DNA of 32,009 bases from Candidatus Omnitrophota bacterium (GTDB taxonomy: Bacteria; Omnitrophota; Gorgyraeia; JABMRN01; RBG-13-46-9): positions 788,277 to 820,285 of the forward strand of contig CP070780.1 in NCBI GenBank assembly GCA_020346285.1, read 5' to 3'. The position numbers and the translations under genes were made by a program. Shown piece by piece: positions 10,498 through 16,821 of this stretch. Each line of letters opens with the position of its first letter. Positions within the stretch are counted from its first letter, which is position 1. Below the pieces are notes generated by a model. The model made no database searches, had not been told where the DNA came from, and saw nothing but the letters and a program-made list of their open reading frames with translations.

Positions 10498-10525
10498 TTG
10501 ACTGGAACGGAAATTATGTTATAAT
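10498..10525 (+). promoter_or_regulatory. Sigma70-type promoter of the rpmH-rnpA-yidD-yidC operon
   Basis: The -35 TTGACT (10498-10503) and -10 TATAAT (10520-10525) are separated by 16 bases. Transcription would begin at about 10532, only 2-3 bases before the rpmH ATG at 10535, and no Shine-Dalgarno sequence is present, so the transcript may be leaderless. Confidence 0.75.
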
Positions 10526-10534
10526 TAATGCCCT

Positions 10535-10672
10535 ATGAAAAAGACACTAAAATCAAAATCAAATTTGAAAGGAAAACGCAGGCACGGATTTCGTCGTCGA
10601 ATGCGCACAAGGGCGGGACGGGCAGTATTAAGAAGGCGAAGAAGAAAAAAATATAAAAGATTAACTATTTAA
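10535..10672 (+). CDS. rpmH: Ribosomal protein bL34
   Basis: This 45-aa very basic protein is bL34 of the large ribosomal subunit. It has the family core KGKRRHGFRRRMRTRAGRAV (about residues 12-31) followed by LRRRRRKKYKRLTI. The usual opening MKRTYQPS is replaced by MKKTLKSKSNL, which is divergent but acceptable. The stop codon overlaps the rnpA ATG by one base (TAATG), as expected for the near-universal rpmH-rnpA pair. The -10 box of its promoter ends 9 bases before the ATG and there is no ribosome-binding site, so the message may be leaderless. Confidence 0.95.
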   Translation: MKKTLKSKSNLKGKRRHGFRRRMRTRAGRAVLRRRRRKKYKRLTI

Positions 10673-11046
10673 TGAAAGAAAAATTTCGTCTTCGGAAATC
10701 GGAAGATTTTAGAAAAGTATTCAAAGAGGGCAAAAAATTTTTAAGCCCTCACTTTATTTTATATATACACAATAATATATTACGGCAGACTGCCGATGAT
10801 AAACAGGCCTGCCTGCGCGGCGCAAGAATCGGCATATCGATTTCAAAGAATCATTTTAAACTTGCCACGAGAAGAAACAGATTAAGGAGAATAGCGAAAG
10901 AATTGTTTAGAAAAGAATTGAGTGCCCGTTTTAAAGGATATGACTTTGTTGTTACCTCGAGACGAGCCCATCCCCGCTCAAATATCAATAAAGTTGTCAA
11001 GGAACTAAAGTATTTAATAACAAACCCGCGTTATGTGGATATATGA
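10672..11046 (+). CDS. rnpA: Ribonuclease P protein component
   Basis: A 124-aa basic protein that binds the catalytic RNase P RNA and helps it remove 5' leaders of tRNA precursors. It has the N-terminal [19 protein letters not shown], a [10 protein letters not shown] strand and the RNR signature in [15 protein letters not shown] (about residues 66-80). The length fits the family (about 110-130 aa). The ATG overlaps the rpmH stop, and its own stop overlaps the yidD ATG by 4 bases, so expression is coupled along the operon. About residues 36-50 ([14 protein letters not shown]) form a small insertion before the GxxxG-like strand. Confidence 0.93.
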   Translation: MKEKFRLRKSEDFRKVFKEGKKFLSPHFILYIHNNILRQTADDKQACLRGARIGISISKNHFKLATRRNRLRRIAKELFRKELSARFKGYDFVVTSRRAHPRSNINKVVKELKYLITNPRYVDI

Positions 11047-11255
11047 TTAAGCGCCTATTTATTTTTATCATAAATTTTTATCGTAACTATTTATCGCCAT
11101 TGAAGTTACAAACATGCAGATTTTATCCAACCTGTTCGGAATATAGCCTGGAGTGTCTCCAAAAATTCGGCGTAATTAAAGGAATTTTTAAAAGCGCAAA
11201 GAGAATTTTAAAATGCCACCCCTTTCACGGGGGCGGATATGACCCGGTAGAATAA
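11043..11255 (+). CDS. yidD: Membrane protein insertion efficiency factor YidD
   Basis: This 70-aa protein has the YidD family hallmarks: an amphipathic N-terminal helix ([18 protein letters not shown]), [10 protein letters not shown] with its conserved cysteines (about residues 25-34), and a C-terminal [13 protein letters not shown]. YidD sits at the inner face of the inner membrane and promotes insertion of membrane proteins with YidC. Gene order rnpA-yidD-yidC is the classic arrangement. It starts within the rnpA stop (ATGA) and ends 4 bases before yidC. Confidence 0.95.
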   Translation: MIKRLFIFIINFYRNYLSPLKLQTCRFYPTCSEYSLECLQKFGVIKGIFKSAKRILKCHPFHGGGYDPVE

Positions 11256-11259
11256 ATAA

Positions 11260-12852
11260 ATGGAAAAACGACTTATTATAGCCATAGTCTTATCAATTTT
11301 AGTCATAAGCATATTCCAAATTTTATTTCAACCACCAAAGAAAACACAATCCTCGCCTCCGATTCAAAAAATGATTACATCCCCCGCTAAAAAAGAAATA
11401 ATATCAAAAAATGTTTTTCAAAAAACAATATCTAAAGAAAAAAAGACCATAATAGAAACAGAAAAATATATTTTAACTTTTACAAATAAAGGTGGTTCTT
11501 TAAAAGATATCAAATTGAAAGAATATACCGATTCCAACAGTGATTCTCCTTTGCATTTAATCAAAAATATAGAAAAAGATAGGGCAATCTTTTCTATGGA
11601 AAGCGAAACATTGCCGGAAGAGCTTAGTGAATGCGAGTTTATCCTGGCCAAAAAATCCAGAAATGAAATTGCATATACTTATTCGGTTCCCGGCAAGTTT
11701 AAGCTTATCAAGGAATATTATTTTCATAACACCAATGATTACATAGAGTTACGTATATCAGTTCAGAATTTGGGGGACGCTACAATCTATAGGGACTATG
11801 CTCTTTTAGGAGCCTCCGGCCTTCAGCCAACGAGCTCGGTTATGGGGAGAAGATTTATAGAAATAAATTCAATTGTAGACGGCAAGATTGTAAGAAATAC
11901 GAGGGTAAAGAACGGAGATTCATTCATTAAAGGTATTGTTTCGTGGACAGGCGTGAAAGAAAGATATTTTTCTATCATTCTCAAGCCGCAGCAGGATGTA
12001 GAAGGCGTTATATTAAAACAGATTAATAAAACCGATTTAGCCAGCGGGATAAAGACAAAAAGAAATCCTATCTATCCCGGCACAACAATGATGGATTCTT
12101 ATATTTTATATATCGGACCTAATGATATTGCCAAATTAAGTAAAGTAGGTTTTGGATTAGAACAAATTATAAATTACGGTATATTTGGCGGAATAAGCAA
12201 ATTTTTACTTATAATATTAAGAATGTTTTATAAAATAGTAAGAAATTGGGGTATCGCGATTATATTGCTTACATTTCTTATTAATATTACTCTTTTCCCT
12301 TTAACTAAAAAAAGTTTTCTTTCTATGAGAAAAATACAGGAAATTCAACCCCATATAGAGAAATTAAGGAATGTTCACAAGGACAACCCCCAGAAATTGA
12401 ATAAAGAATTAGCCGCCATCTATAGGGAATATAATATAAATCCTTTAGGAGGATGTCTGCCGCTTTTAATACAGATGCCGATATTCATTGCCCTGTATCA
12501 GGGGTTAATTCGGTCTATTGAATTAAAAGGAGCTAACTTCTTATGGATAAAGGACTTATCGAATCCTGACTTTGTGCGCATACCTTTTAATCTGCCCTTT
12601 TTAGGTAACGAAATCCATATACTACCTTTACTTATGGTGGGAGCAATGTTCTTCCAGCAGAAAATCTCCACTAAAAGCACAGCTGTTGCAAGCAAAGAAC
12701 AACAGCAACAGCAGAAGTTTATGATGGCTTTCTTCCCATTATTTTTTGGATTTCTGTTCTACAATTTCCCTTCCGGCTTGGTTCTTTATTGGCTTACCAA
12801 TACAATTTTGATGGTTATAGAGCATTCCAGCATGAGGAGGTCGCTCAAGTGA
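11260..12852 (+). CDS. yidC: Membrane protein insertase YidC (Oxa1 family)
   Basis: A 530-aa inner-membrane insertase. It has an N-terminal membrane anchor (about residues 5-23), a large periplasmic domain of the Gram-negative type (about 60-310, beta-rich with TFTNKGGSLKDIKLKEY), and a C-terminal 60KD_IMP core of five membrane segments beginning about residue 312. The conserved groove arginine is probably R357 in SMRKIQEIQP. NPLGGCLPLLIQMPIFIALYQ is the signature segment of the core. The periplasmic domain shows that the cell has an outer membrane. The 3' end contains AGGAGG, the ribosome-binding site for the next gene, which starts inside the yidC stop. Confidence 0.97.
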   Translation: MEKRLIIAIVLSILVISIFQILFQPPKKTQSSPPIQKMITSPAKKEIISKNVFQKTISKEKKTIIETEKYILTFTNKGGSLKDIKLKEYTDSNSDSPLHLIKNIEKDRAIFSMESETLPEELSECEFILAKKSRNEIAYTYSVPGKFKLIKEYYFHNTNDYIELRISVQNLGDATIYRDYALLGASGLQPTSSVMGRRFIEINSIVDGKIVRNTRVKNGDSFIKGIVSWTGVKERYFSIILKPQQDVEGVILKQINKTDLASGIKTKRNPIYPGTTMMDSYILYIGPNDIAKLSKVGFGLEQIINYGIFGGISKFLLIILRMFYKIVRNWGIAIILLTFLINITLFPLTKKSFLSMRKIQEIQPHIEKLRNVHKDNPQKLNKELAAIYREYNINPLGGCLPLLIQMPIFIALYQGLIRSIELKGANFLWIKDLSNPDFVRIPFNLPFLGNEIHILPLLMVGAMFFQQKISTKSTAVASKEQQQQQKFMMAFFPLFFGFLFYNFPSGLVLYWLTNTILMVIEHSSMRRSLK

Positions 12853-13046
12853 AAGATAGAATTATAGAAGTAGAAGCAAAAACGAGCAAAGAGGCAATAA
12901 GAATAGCTCTTGAAAGACTTAAGGTAAAAAAAGAAGATGTTGAGATAAAGATTTTATCTGAAGAGCATAAAGGCCTATTTGGAATGGAAGGCGCTGAACC
13001 TGCTAAAATAAAAGTTATTGTTAAAGAGAAGAAGAAGAAAACTTAA
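12849..13046 (+). CDS. Stand-alone Jag_N domain protein
   Basis: This 65-aa protein starts at GTG 12849, overlapping the yidC stop (GTGA) with AGGAGG 8 bases upstream (12835-12840). This start is better than the ATG at 12789, which lies deep inside yidC. The sequence (EVEAKTSKEAIRIALERL, then VEIKILSEEHKGLFGM) is the N-terminal Jag_N domain of KhpB/Jag (SpoIIIJ-associated) proteins, with the KGLFG motif at about residues 41-45. Normal Jag proteins continue into KH and R3H RNA-binding domains; here translation stops after a Lys-rich tail (KEKKKKT), so those are absent. Position after yidC is the usual jag locus. It may be a natural minimal form that acts with a KH protein encoded elsewhere. 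Confidence 0.8.
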   Translation: MKDRIIEVEAKTSKEAIRIALERLKVKKEDVEIKILSEEHKGLFGMEGAEPAKIKVIVKEKKKKT

Positions 13047-13062
13047 TCCCGTCGTCGAGAAT

Positions 13063-13091
13063 TTGACATTTGCGTATATATTAGGTATACT
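13063..13091 (+). promoter_or_regulatory. Consensus promoter of parA
   Basis: TTGACA (13063-13068) and TATACT (13086-13091) are separated by 17 bases. The predicted start of transcription falls at about 13098, the first base of the parA GTG, so the mRNA is probably leaderless. The -10 box runs into the parS-like palindrome. Confidence 0.8.
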
Positions 13092-13104
13092 TTCCACGTG
13101 GAAA
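13091..13104. promoter_or_regulatory. parS: parS-like palindrome over the parA start codon
   Basis: TTTCCACGTGGAAA is a perfect 14-bp palindrome centred at 13097/13098, with the CACGTG core of bacterial parS sites (B. subtilis consensus TGTTNCACGTGAAACA; pseudomonad variants contain TTCCACGTGGAA). The parA GTG start codon (13098-13100) is its right half. It is a credible ParB-binding centromere site and could also repress parA. I saw no second good copy in the window. Confidence 0.65.
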
Positions 13105-13922
13105 CTAAAACGATAGCCATTTGCAATCAAAAAGGCGGAGTTTCAAAAACAACAACCGCTATAAACCTCTCCTCTTACCTTGCCCTTGAGAACAGAAAAA
13201 CCCTTCTTATAGACCTTGATCCACAGTCAAATGCCACAAGCGGTATCGGTATCGATAAACGCTCTGTCAAGTCCAGCATCTATAATGTATTACACGGACA
13301 TGCATCTTTAGAAAACATTATCAAGCCGACGCAAATAGATAATCTTAATATAGCCCCTTCCAGTCTTGATCTTACCGGCGCAGAGGTTGAGCTTGTAAAT
13401 ATTATGAGCAGAGAATATAGATTAAAAAAAGCTATAGAAATAATAAAGAATCAATATGACTTTATTTTTATTGATTGTCCACCTTCATTAGGGCTTTTAA
13501 CTATTAATGCACTTACTGCTTGTGATTCAGTTATTATACCGATTCAATGCGAATATTACGCATTAGAGGGATTATCTCAACTTGTAAATACTATAAATCT
13601 CGTCAAAGATAACTTAAATAACGCATTGAGAATCGAAGGCGTATTACTTGCCATGGCTGATTACAGGACTAATTTAACTAGAGAAGTTATAGAAGAGGTT
13701 AAAAAATTTTTTGGCGACAAGGTTTATAGAACGGTAATTCCCAGATCTATTAAATTAACAGAAGCGCCTGGATTTGGTAAACCAGTTGCATTGTATGACA
13801 AAAATTCGATAGGCGCGGAAGCATATTATAATCTGGCAAGAGAAGTCATAGGTGAATTTCCACAACCTATTGAAAATAAAGAAGTTAAGACATTTCGTTC
13901 CGAAACATCGGAACCCATTTAA
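13098..13922 (+). CDS. parA: ParA/Soj chromosome-partitioning ATPase
   Basis: A 274-aa deviant-Walker ATPase that binds DNA non-specifically and moves ParB-parS complexes to segregate replicated origins. The Walker A' motif is KGGVSKTT (residues 12-19) with signature lysine K12 and catalytic K17; the residue normally Gly at position 16 is Ser. LLIDLDPQSNAT (about 36-47) and FIFIDCPPSLG (Walker B region, about 123-133) follow. GTG 13098 is the only start giving the family N-terminus; there is no ribosome-binding site and the promoter predicts a leaderless message. parB is separated from it by a large surface-protein gene, which is unusual. Confidence 0.95.
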   Translation: METKTIAICNQKGGVSKTTTAINLSSYLALENRKTLLIDLDPQSNATSGIGIDKRSVKSSIYNVLHGHASLENIIKPTQIDNLNIAPSSLDLTGAEVELVNIMSREYRLKKAIEIIKNQYDFIFIDCPPSLGLLTINALTACDSVIIPIQCEYYALEGLSQLVNTINLVKDNLNNALRIEGVLLAMADYRTNLTREVIEEVKKFFGDKVYRTVIPRSIKLTEAPGFGKPVALYDKNSIGAEAYYNLAREVIGEFPQPIENKEVKTFRSETSEPI

Positions 13923-13935
13923 AGGAGGCATAATC

Positions 13936-15669
13936 ATGACAACACAAGTTAAGTTACTCAAGAATCTCTTTCTCATGGCAATAGCGGCACTGATTATAAT
14001 TCTTGCGCCGCCGTTGAACGTTATCGGAGAAGAAATCGTTACCCTCACCACTATTATGCCGAGCCAGGATACGCTAAGAGTAGAAAGAGGAGCCGTAGGC
14101 ACAAACTACAGACAGGTAGAGACCCTTACAGATGAAGACATAGGCGATGATAACCTGCTCATCGAAGGCAACGTCGGTATCGGCACGACGGAACCAAATA
14201 ATAAGCTGGAAGTAATTGCAAATAATGATTATAGCGCTTTTAAGGTAGAGCAAACAGGTACCGGGAGTATTGCCAGTTTTGACAGGTCAGGCGGGTGGAC
14301 AGTTTTTAGAATTAATAATGAGGGTGCCGTTACTATTCAAGCCGAGAATGCGGTGACTGACGGACTTACGATAAGTGATACGGATTTTACTAATGCCATT
14401 AATCTCGGAGGAAATAGAATCATTGGCACTACGAGTCTCTGGGATGGCGACGGTAATGTAGGCATCGGAACGACAACGCCGGAATTCAATCTTAGCCTTG
14501 CTGTTGATGGAGGAATAATTAGTACCGGAACTTTTGGTTCCGGAGCGACTTTAACTACTTCCGGAACGGGAGTAAGGATGTTTTGGTATCCCCGCAAGGG
14601 AGCATTTCGGGCAGGCCGTGCTTATTTGACTGAGTGGGATAACAGTATGATTGGCAATTATTCGGTAGCGATGGGCTCGAATACCCTTGCATATGGGAGT
14701 GGTTCCGTAGCGATGGGGGACGATAATGAGGCTTGGGGGAGTGGTTCCGTAGCGATGGGGTATGGTAGTCAGGCCATATCTTCGCGTTCCATAGCAATGG
14801 GGTATAGTTGCTATGCCAGGGGCGACGGTTCCGTAGCGATGGGGAACGATAATACTGCCGACGGCAGTGGTGCCGTAGCGTTGGGACGTCGTTGCGAGGC
14901 CACTGGCGACTATTCCGTAGCAATGGGGAATAATAGCGATGCCACCTCAACTGCTTGCGTAGCACTTGGATATAGCGCCGAATCCACCGGCTATTATTCA
15001 ATGGCTGCAGGCTTTCGAGCCAAGGCAGTAAATCCCGGTTGTTTTGTCTGGGCGGATTCTCAAAGCGCGGATTATTCATCAACCAACTCAAATCAATTCC
15101 GTATTCGCGCTGCAGGTGGAATTTTTCATGCCGGCACTTCTATTCATGATATCGCAGAATTTATGGATGTGCTGAAAGAGGACGATGTGCGGGAAGGACA
15201 GATTGTCTCATTGGCGCAAGATGATAAACTGGGAAAAAGTAAGGGAAATTATGATGAAAATCTTATTGGCGTGGTTAGCGGTGAGAGAACTACTACGTTG
15301 CATTTAGCTAATGAAAATGCCAGTTATGAAGATACCGTACGTCTTCCTATAGCTTTAGTGGGCAGGGTTTATGTAAAAGTGAATAATGAGTCAGGTCAGA
15401 TTAGGGTAGGCGATCCGATTACATCTTCATCGCAGCCCGGCATAGGCATGAAAGCAACCAGGACAGGGAAAATCATCGGCTATGCTATGGAAGAGATAGA
15501 TTTCAAAGAGAGCAGGCAAGATGAAATTCTGGTCTTTGTGAACACGGGTTATTATGTTTCAGGTGAGGATTGCGCAAAACTGGACAGGATTGGCAGATTA
15601 GAAAACGAGCTGGATGGCCTTCATAGCGAGATAGAGATATTGAAGGAAGCAATTGAGAAAAAAATTTGA
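13936..15669 (+). CDS. Secreted YadA-head/'NVGIGTT' repeat surface protein
   Basis: This 577-aa protein starts at ATG 13936 with AAAGGAGG 7 bases upstream; an earlier in-frame ATG lies inside parA and lacks that site. It has an N-terminal signal sequence (residues 7-31), then two NVGIGTTxP motifs (79-87 and 174-182) typical of tail-fibre-like and surface proteins. Nine 14-residue YadA-head repeats of the form SVAMGxxxxAxG follow (241-366), a left-handed beta-roll that trimerises. A C-terminal domain (about 400-545, DIAEFMDVL...GVVSGE...ALVGRVYVKV) and a short coiled coil (551-577) end it. There is no YadA beta-barrel anchor, so export or attachment must differ from classical trimeric autotransporters. 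It sits between parA and parB with normal spacing, and I infer an adhesin or surface fibre. Confidence 0.8.
   Translation: MTTQVKLLKNLFLMAIAALIIILAPPLNVIGEEIVTLTTIMPSQDTLRVERGAVGTNYRQVETLTDEDIGDDNLLIEGNVGIGTTEPNNKLEVIANNDYSAFKVEQTGTGSIASFDRSGGWTVFRINNEGAVTIQAENAVTDGLTISDTDFTNAINLGGNRIIGTTSLWDGDGNVGIGTTTPEFNLSLAVDGGIISTGTFGSGATLTTSGTGVRMFWYPRKGAFRAGRAYLTEWDNSMIGNYSVAMGSNTLAYGSGSVAMGDDNEAWGSGSVAMGYGSQAISSRSIAMGYSCYARGDGSVAMGNDNTADGSGAVALGRRCEATGDYSVAMGNNSDATSTACVALGYSAESTGYYSMAAGFRAKAVNPGCFVWADSQSADYSSTNSNQFRIRAAGGIFHAGTSIHDIAEFMDVLKEDDVREGQIVSLAQDDKLGKSKGNYDENLIGVVSGERTTTLHLANENASYEDTVRLPIALVGRVYVKVNNESGQIRVGDPITSSSQPGIGMKATRTGKIIGYAMEEIDFKESRQDEILVFVNTGYYVSGEDCAKLDRIGRLENELDGLHSEIEILKEAIEKKI
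14656..15033 (+). repeat. Nine tandem 42-bp repeats encoding YadA-head motifs
   Basis: Codons 241-366 of the surface-protein gene are nine units of exactly 14 codons, e.g. NYSVAMGSNTLAYG, SGSVAMGDDNEAWG and DGSVAMGNDNTADG. The DNA is also similar between units (recurrent TTCCGTAGCGATGGGG), so the number of units could change by recombination or slippage. Confidence 0.9.
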
Positions 15670-15727
15670 AATAGAAGTGAGAAAGTGCTCAATTTCGCGA
15701 AGCTAAAAATAAAAGAAGGGGTGAAAT

Positions 15728-16564
15728 ATGGAAAAAAGATTAGGCAAAGGATTAGGCGCTTTAATTCCTGAAAAAATCGCTACTTCTGATATGGCTGAAA
15801 AAGTGGACAAAATAAAAATCAGCTCTATAAAACCAAATAAACTGCAGCCGCGAAAGAAATTCAATTCGGAAAAGTTAAAAGAATTAAAAGATTCAATTAA
15901 AGAGAAAGGCGTTATTCAACCAGTTATTGTTAGGCCTAACGAAGATGGTTATGAACTTATTGCCGGTGAGCGGCGTTTCAGGGCCGTAAAAGAGTTAGGT
16001 TATGACGAAATCCCCGTTATCGTGAAAGAAGTAAGCGATGCGGATAGTTTGGAATTAGCCCTGATTGAGAATATACAACGGGAAGAGTTAAATTCTATCG
16101 AAGAAGCTAACGCGTATATGGATTTAATCGAAAAATTTAATTTTTCACAGGAAGAAATCTCAAAAGCGGTGGGAAAAGACAAATCCACCGTCTCAAATAC
16201 ATTGCGGCTTCTTGCCTTGCCGAAGTTAATACAGGACTATGTCTCCGAAAGCCTGATTTCGATGGGCCATGCCAAAGCCATCCTTTCTCTGCCGACGGAA
16301 AGGTCGAGGATTAGATTTGCGAAAAGAATCATAAAGAAAAACTTCTCCGTGAGACAGGCGGAGGAATTAATAAGACAGAAACTGCAAAAACCAATCCGCA
16401 AGACCCGCGAGAAGGATGAGCATCTGGCCCGTATCGAAGAGGACTTGCAGCACCTTCTGGGAACACGTGTCAAAGTTATCCAGGGTAAAAAACGCGGCCG
16501 GCTGGAGATTTTCTATTATTCAAACGAGGACCTGGACCGAATTTTAGATTTGATAAGAAGATAA
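15728..16564 (+). CDS. parB: ParB/Spo0J chromosome-partitioning protein
   Basis: A 278-aa CTP-dependent parS-binding clamp. The opening RLGKGLGALIPE is the ParA-stimulating basic N-terminal peptide. The CTPase domain has the box II motif GERRFRA (residues 80-86) and ENIQRE (114-119). The helix-turn-helix (about 139-162, FSQEEISKAVGKDKSTVSNTLRLL) and MGHAKAIL (179-186) recognise parS, and a C-terminal dimerisation segment ends the protein. A GAAGGGG ribosome-binding site precedes the ATG. It is the partner of parA, from which it is separated by about 1.8 kb. A consensus promoter for the pyr operon follows directly. Confidence 0.96.
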   Translation: MEKRLGKGLGALIPEKIATSDMAEKVDKIKISSIKPNKLQPRKKFNSEKLKELKDSIKEKGVIQPVIVRPNEDGYELIAGERRFRAVKELGYDEIPVIVKEVSDADSLELALIENIQREELNSIEEANAYMDLIEKFNFSQEEISKAVGKDKSTVSNTLRLLALPKLIQDYVSESLISMGHAKAILSLPTERSRIRFAKRIIKKNFSVRQAEELIRQKLQKPIRKTREKDEHLARIEEDLQHLLGTRVKVIQGKKRGRLEIFYYSNEDLDRILDLIRR

Positions 16565-16583
16565 AGAGCCACTATAATAAAGC

Positions 16584-16612
16584 TTGACAAACAGCCATGC
16601 GCGTGGTATATT
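16584..16612 (+). promoter_or_regulatory. Consensus promoter of the pyr operon
   Basis: TTGACA (16584-16589) and TATATT (16607-16612) are 17 bases apart, predicting transcription from about 16619. This leaves a leader of about 200 nt before pyrR that contains a PyrR-type hairpin, a terminator and a small ORF. Confidence 0.85.
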
Positions 16613-16627
16613 AAGAGTAAAATTTAA

Positions 16628-16661
16628 CCTTTTAAACCCGGTCCCGCGAGGCCGGAAAAGG
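16628..16661 (+). promoter_or_regulatory. PyrR-binding RNA hairpin overlapping a ribosome-binding site
   Basis: GGTCCCGCGAGGCC (16640-16653) fits the Bacillus PyrR recognition sequence ARUCCNGNGAGGYU except at its two end positions, which change together from A-U to G-C and so keep the pair. It caps a stem with CCGG/CCGG and, below a 4-base bulge, CCTTTT/AAAAGG (16628-16633 with 16656-16661). The AAAAGGAG Shine-Dalgarno sequence of the leader ORF (16656-16663) forms the 3' strand of the lower stem. PyrR binding in the presence of UMP would therefore hide that ribosome-binding site. Confidence 0.8.
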
Positions 16662-16668
16662 AGTAAAA

Positions 16669-16821
16669 ATGAAGCATATAAATATAAACCTACCTAAACT
16701 AAGAAGGGTAGGTTATTTTTTTAATGAGACCATAATTTACGGCAATCTATCAGATTGCCGTAAATTATATGGTCGAATTAATCCCGAGCAAAGCGAGGGA
16801 TCTCAGGAGGATCGAAAATGA
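16669..16821 (+). CDS. 50-codon leader ORF running through the pyr attenuator
   Basis: An ATG 5 bases after AAAAGGAG opens a 50-aa ORF ([18 protein letters not shown]...) whose stop overlaps the pyrR ATG (ATGA). It has no recognisable homology. It spans the terminator hairpin, whose T tract is read as Tyr-Phe-Phe, and a long second hairpin. A translating ribosome would prevent the terminator from forming, as in the E. coli pyrL leader. The coding value of the peptide itself is doubtful: its role is more likely the act of translation. No independent evidence of expression can be seen here. Confidence 0.55.
   Translation: MKHININLPKLRRVGYFFNETIIYGNLSDCRKLYGRINPEQSEGSQEDRK
16687..16722 (+). terminator. 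Intrinsic terminator (attenuator) in the pyr leader
   Basis: AACCTACCT (16687-16695) pairs with GGGTAGGTT (16706-16714), nine pairs including one G-U, and is followed by A and seven T residues (16716-16722). It lies between the PyrR hairpin and pyrR, inside the leader ORF, and is in the right place to stop transcription when pyrimidines are plentiful. Confidence 0.8.
16728..16774. repeat. Long hairpin between the attenuator and pyrR
   Basis: AATTTACGGCAATCT (16734-16748) and AGATTGCCGTAAATT (16752-16766) are perfect 15-base complements with a 3-base loop. The stem is extended by GACCAT/ATGGTC (16728-16733 with 16769-16774) across a 2-base bulge, giving 21 pairs. No T tract follows. It may be a small palindromic repeat, an RNase III-type processing site or a further control structure. 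Confidence 0.75.

Larger units (their letters stand above)
10223..10534. other. oriC: Candidate chromosomal origin (oriC) between dnaA and rpmH
   Basis: This 312-base gap between divergent dnaA and rpmH has three full DnaA boxes on the plus strand: TTATCCACA (10226-10234), TTATTCACA (10270-10278) and TTATCCACA (10281-10289). The stretch 10440-10500 is very A/T-rich and could be the unwinding element. The middle part (about 10320-10420) is more mixed in composition and I recognise nothing in it. Position, boxes and gene order all match the common bacterial origin, but the location is an inference that GC-skew or marker-frequency data would settle. Confidence 0.65.

Noticed and set aside
12789-12848. 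ATG start for the Jag_N gene inside yidC
   Set aside because: GTG 12849 has AGGAGG at ideal spacing and starts the domain; the extension is yidC in another frame.
14656-15033. CRISPR-like array
   Set aside because: The regular 42-base units have no unique spacers and encode a continuous protein repeat; no cas genes are near.
14555-15091. 178-aa frame antisense to the YadA-head repeats
   Set aside because: Its repeated SLRNH/HYRPPSLRN pattern is just the complement of the 42-base repeats; the sense strand gives a coherent secreted protein.
16464-16469. CACGTG inside parB as a second parS
   Set aside because: The flanks (GAA-CACGTG-TCA) do not follow the parS half-sites, and the palindrome stops at the core plus one pair.
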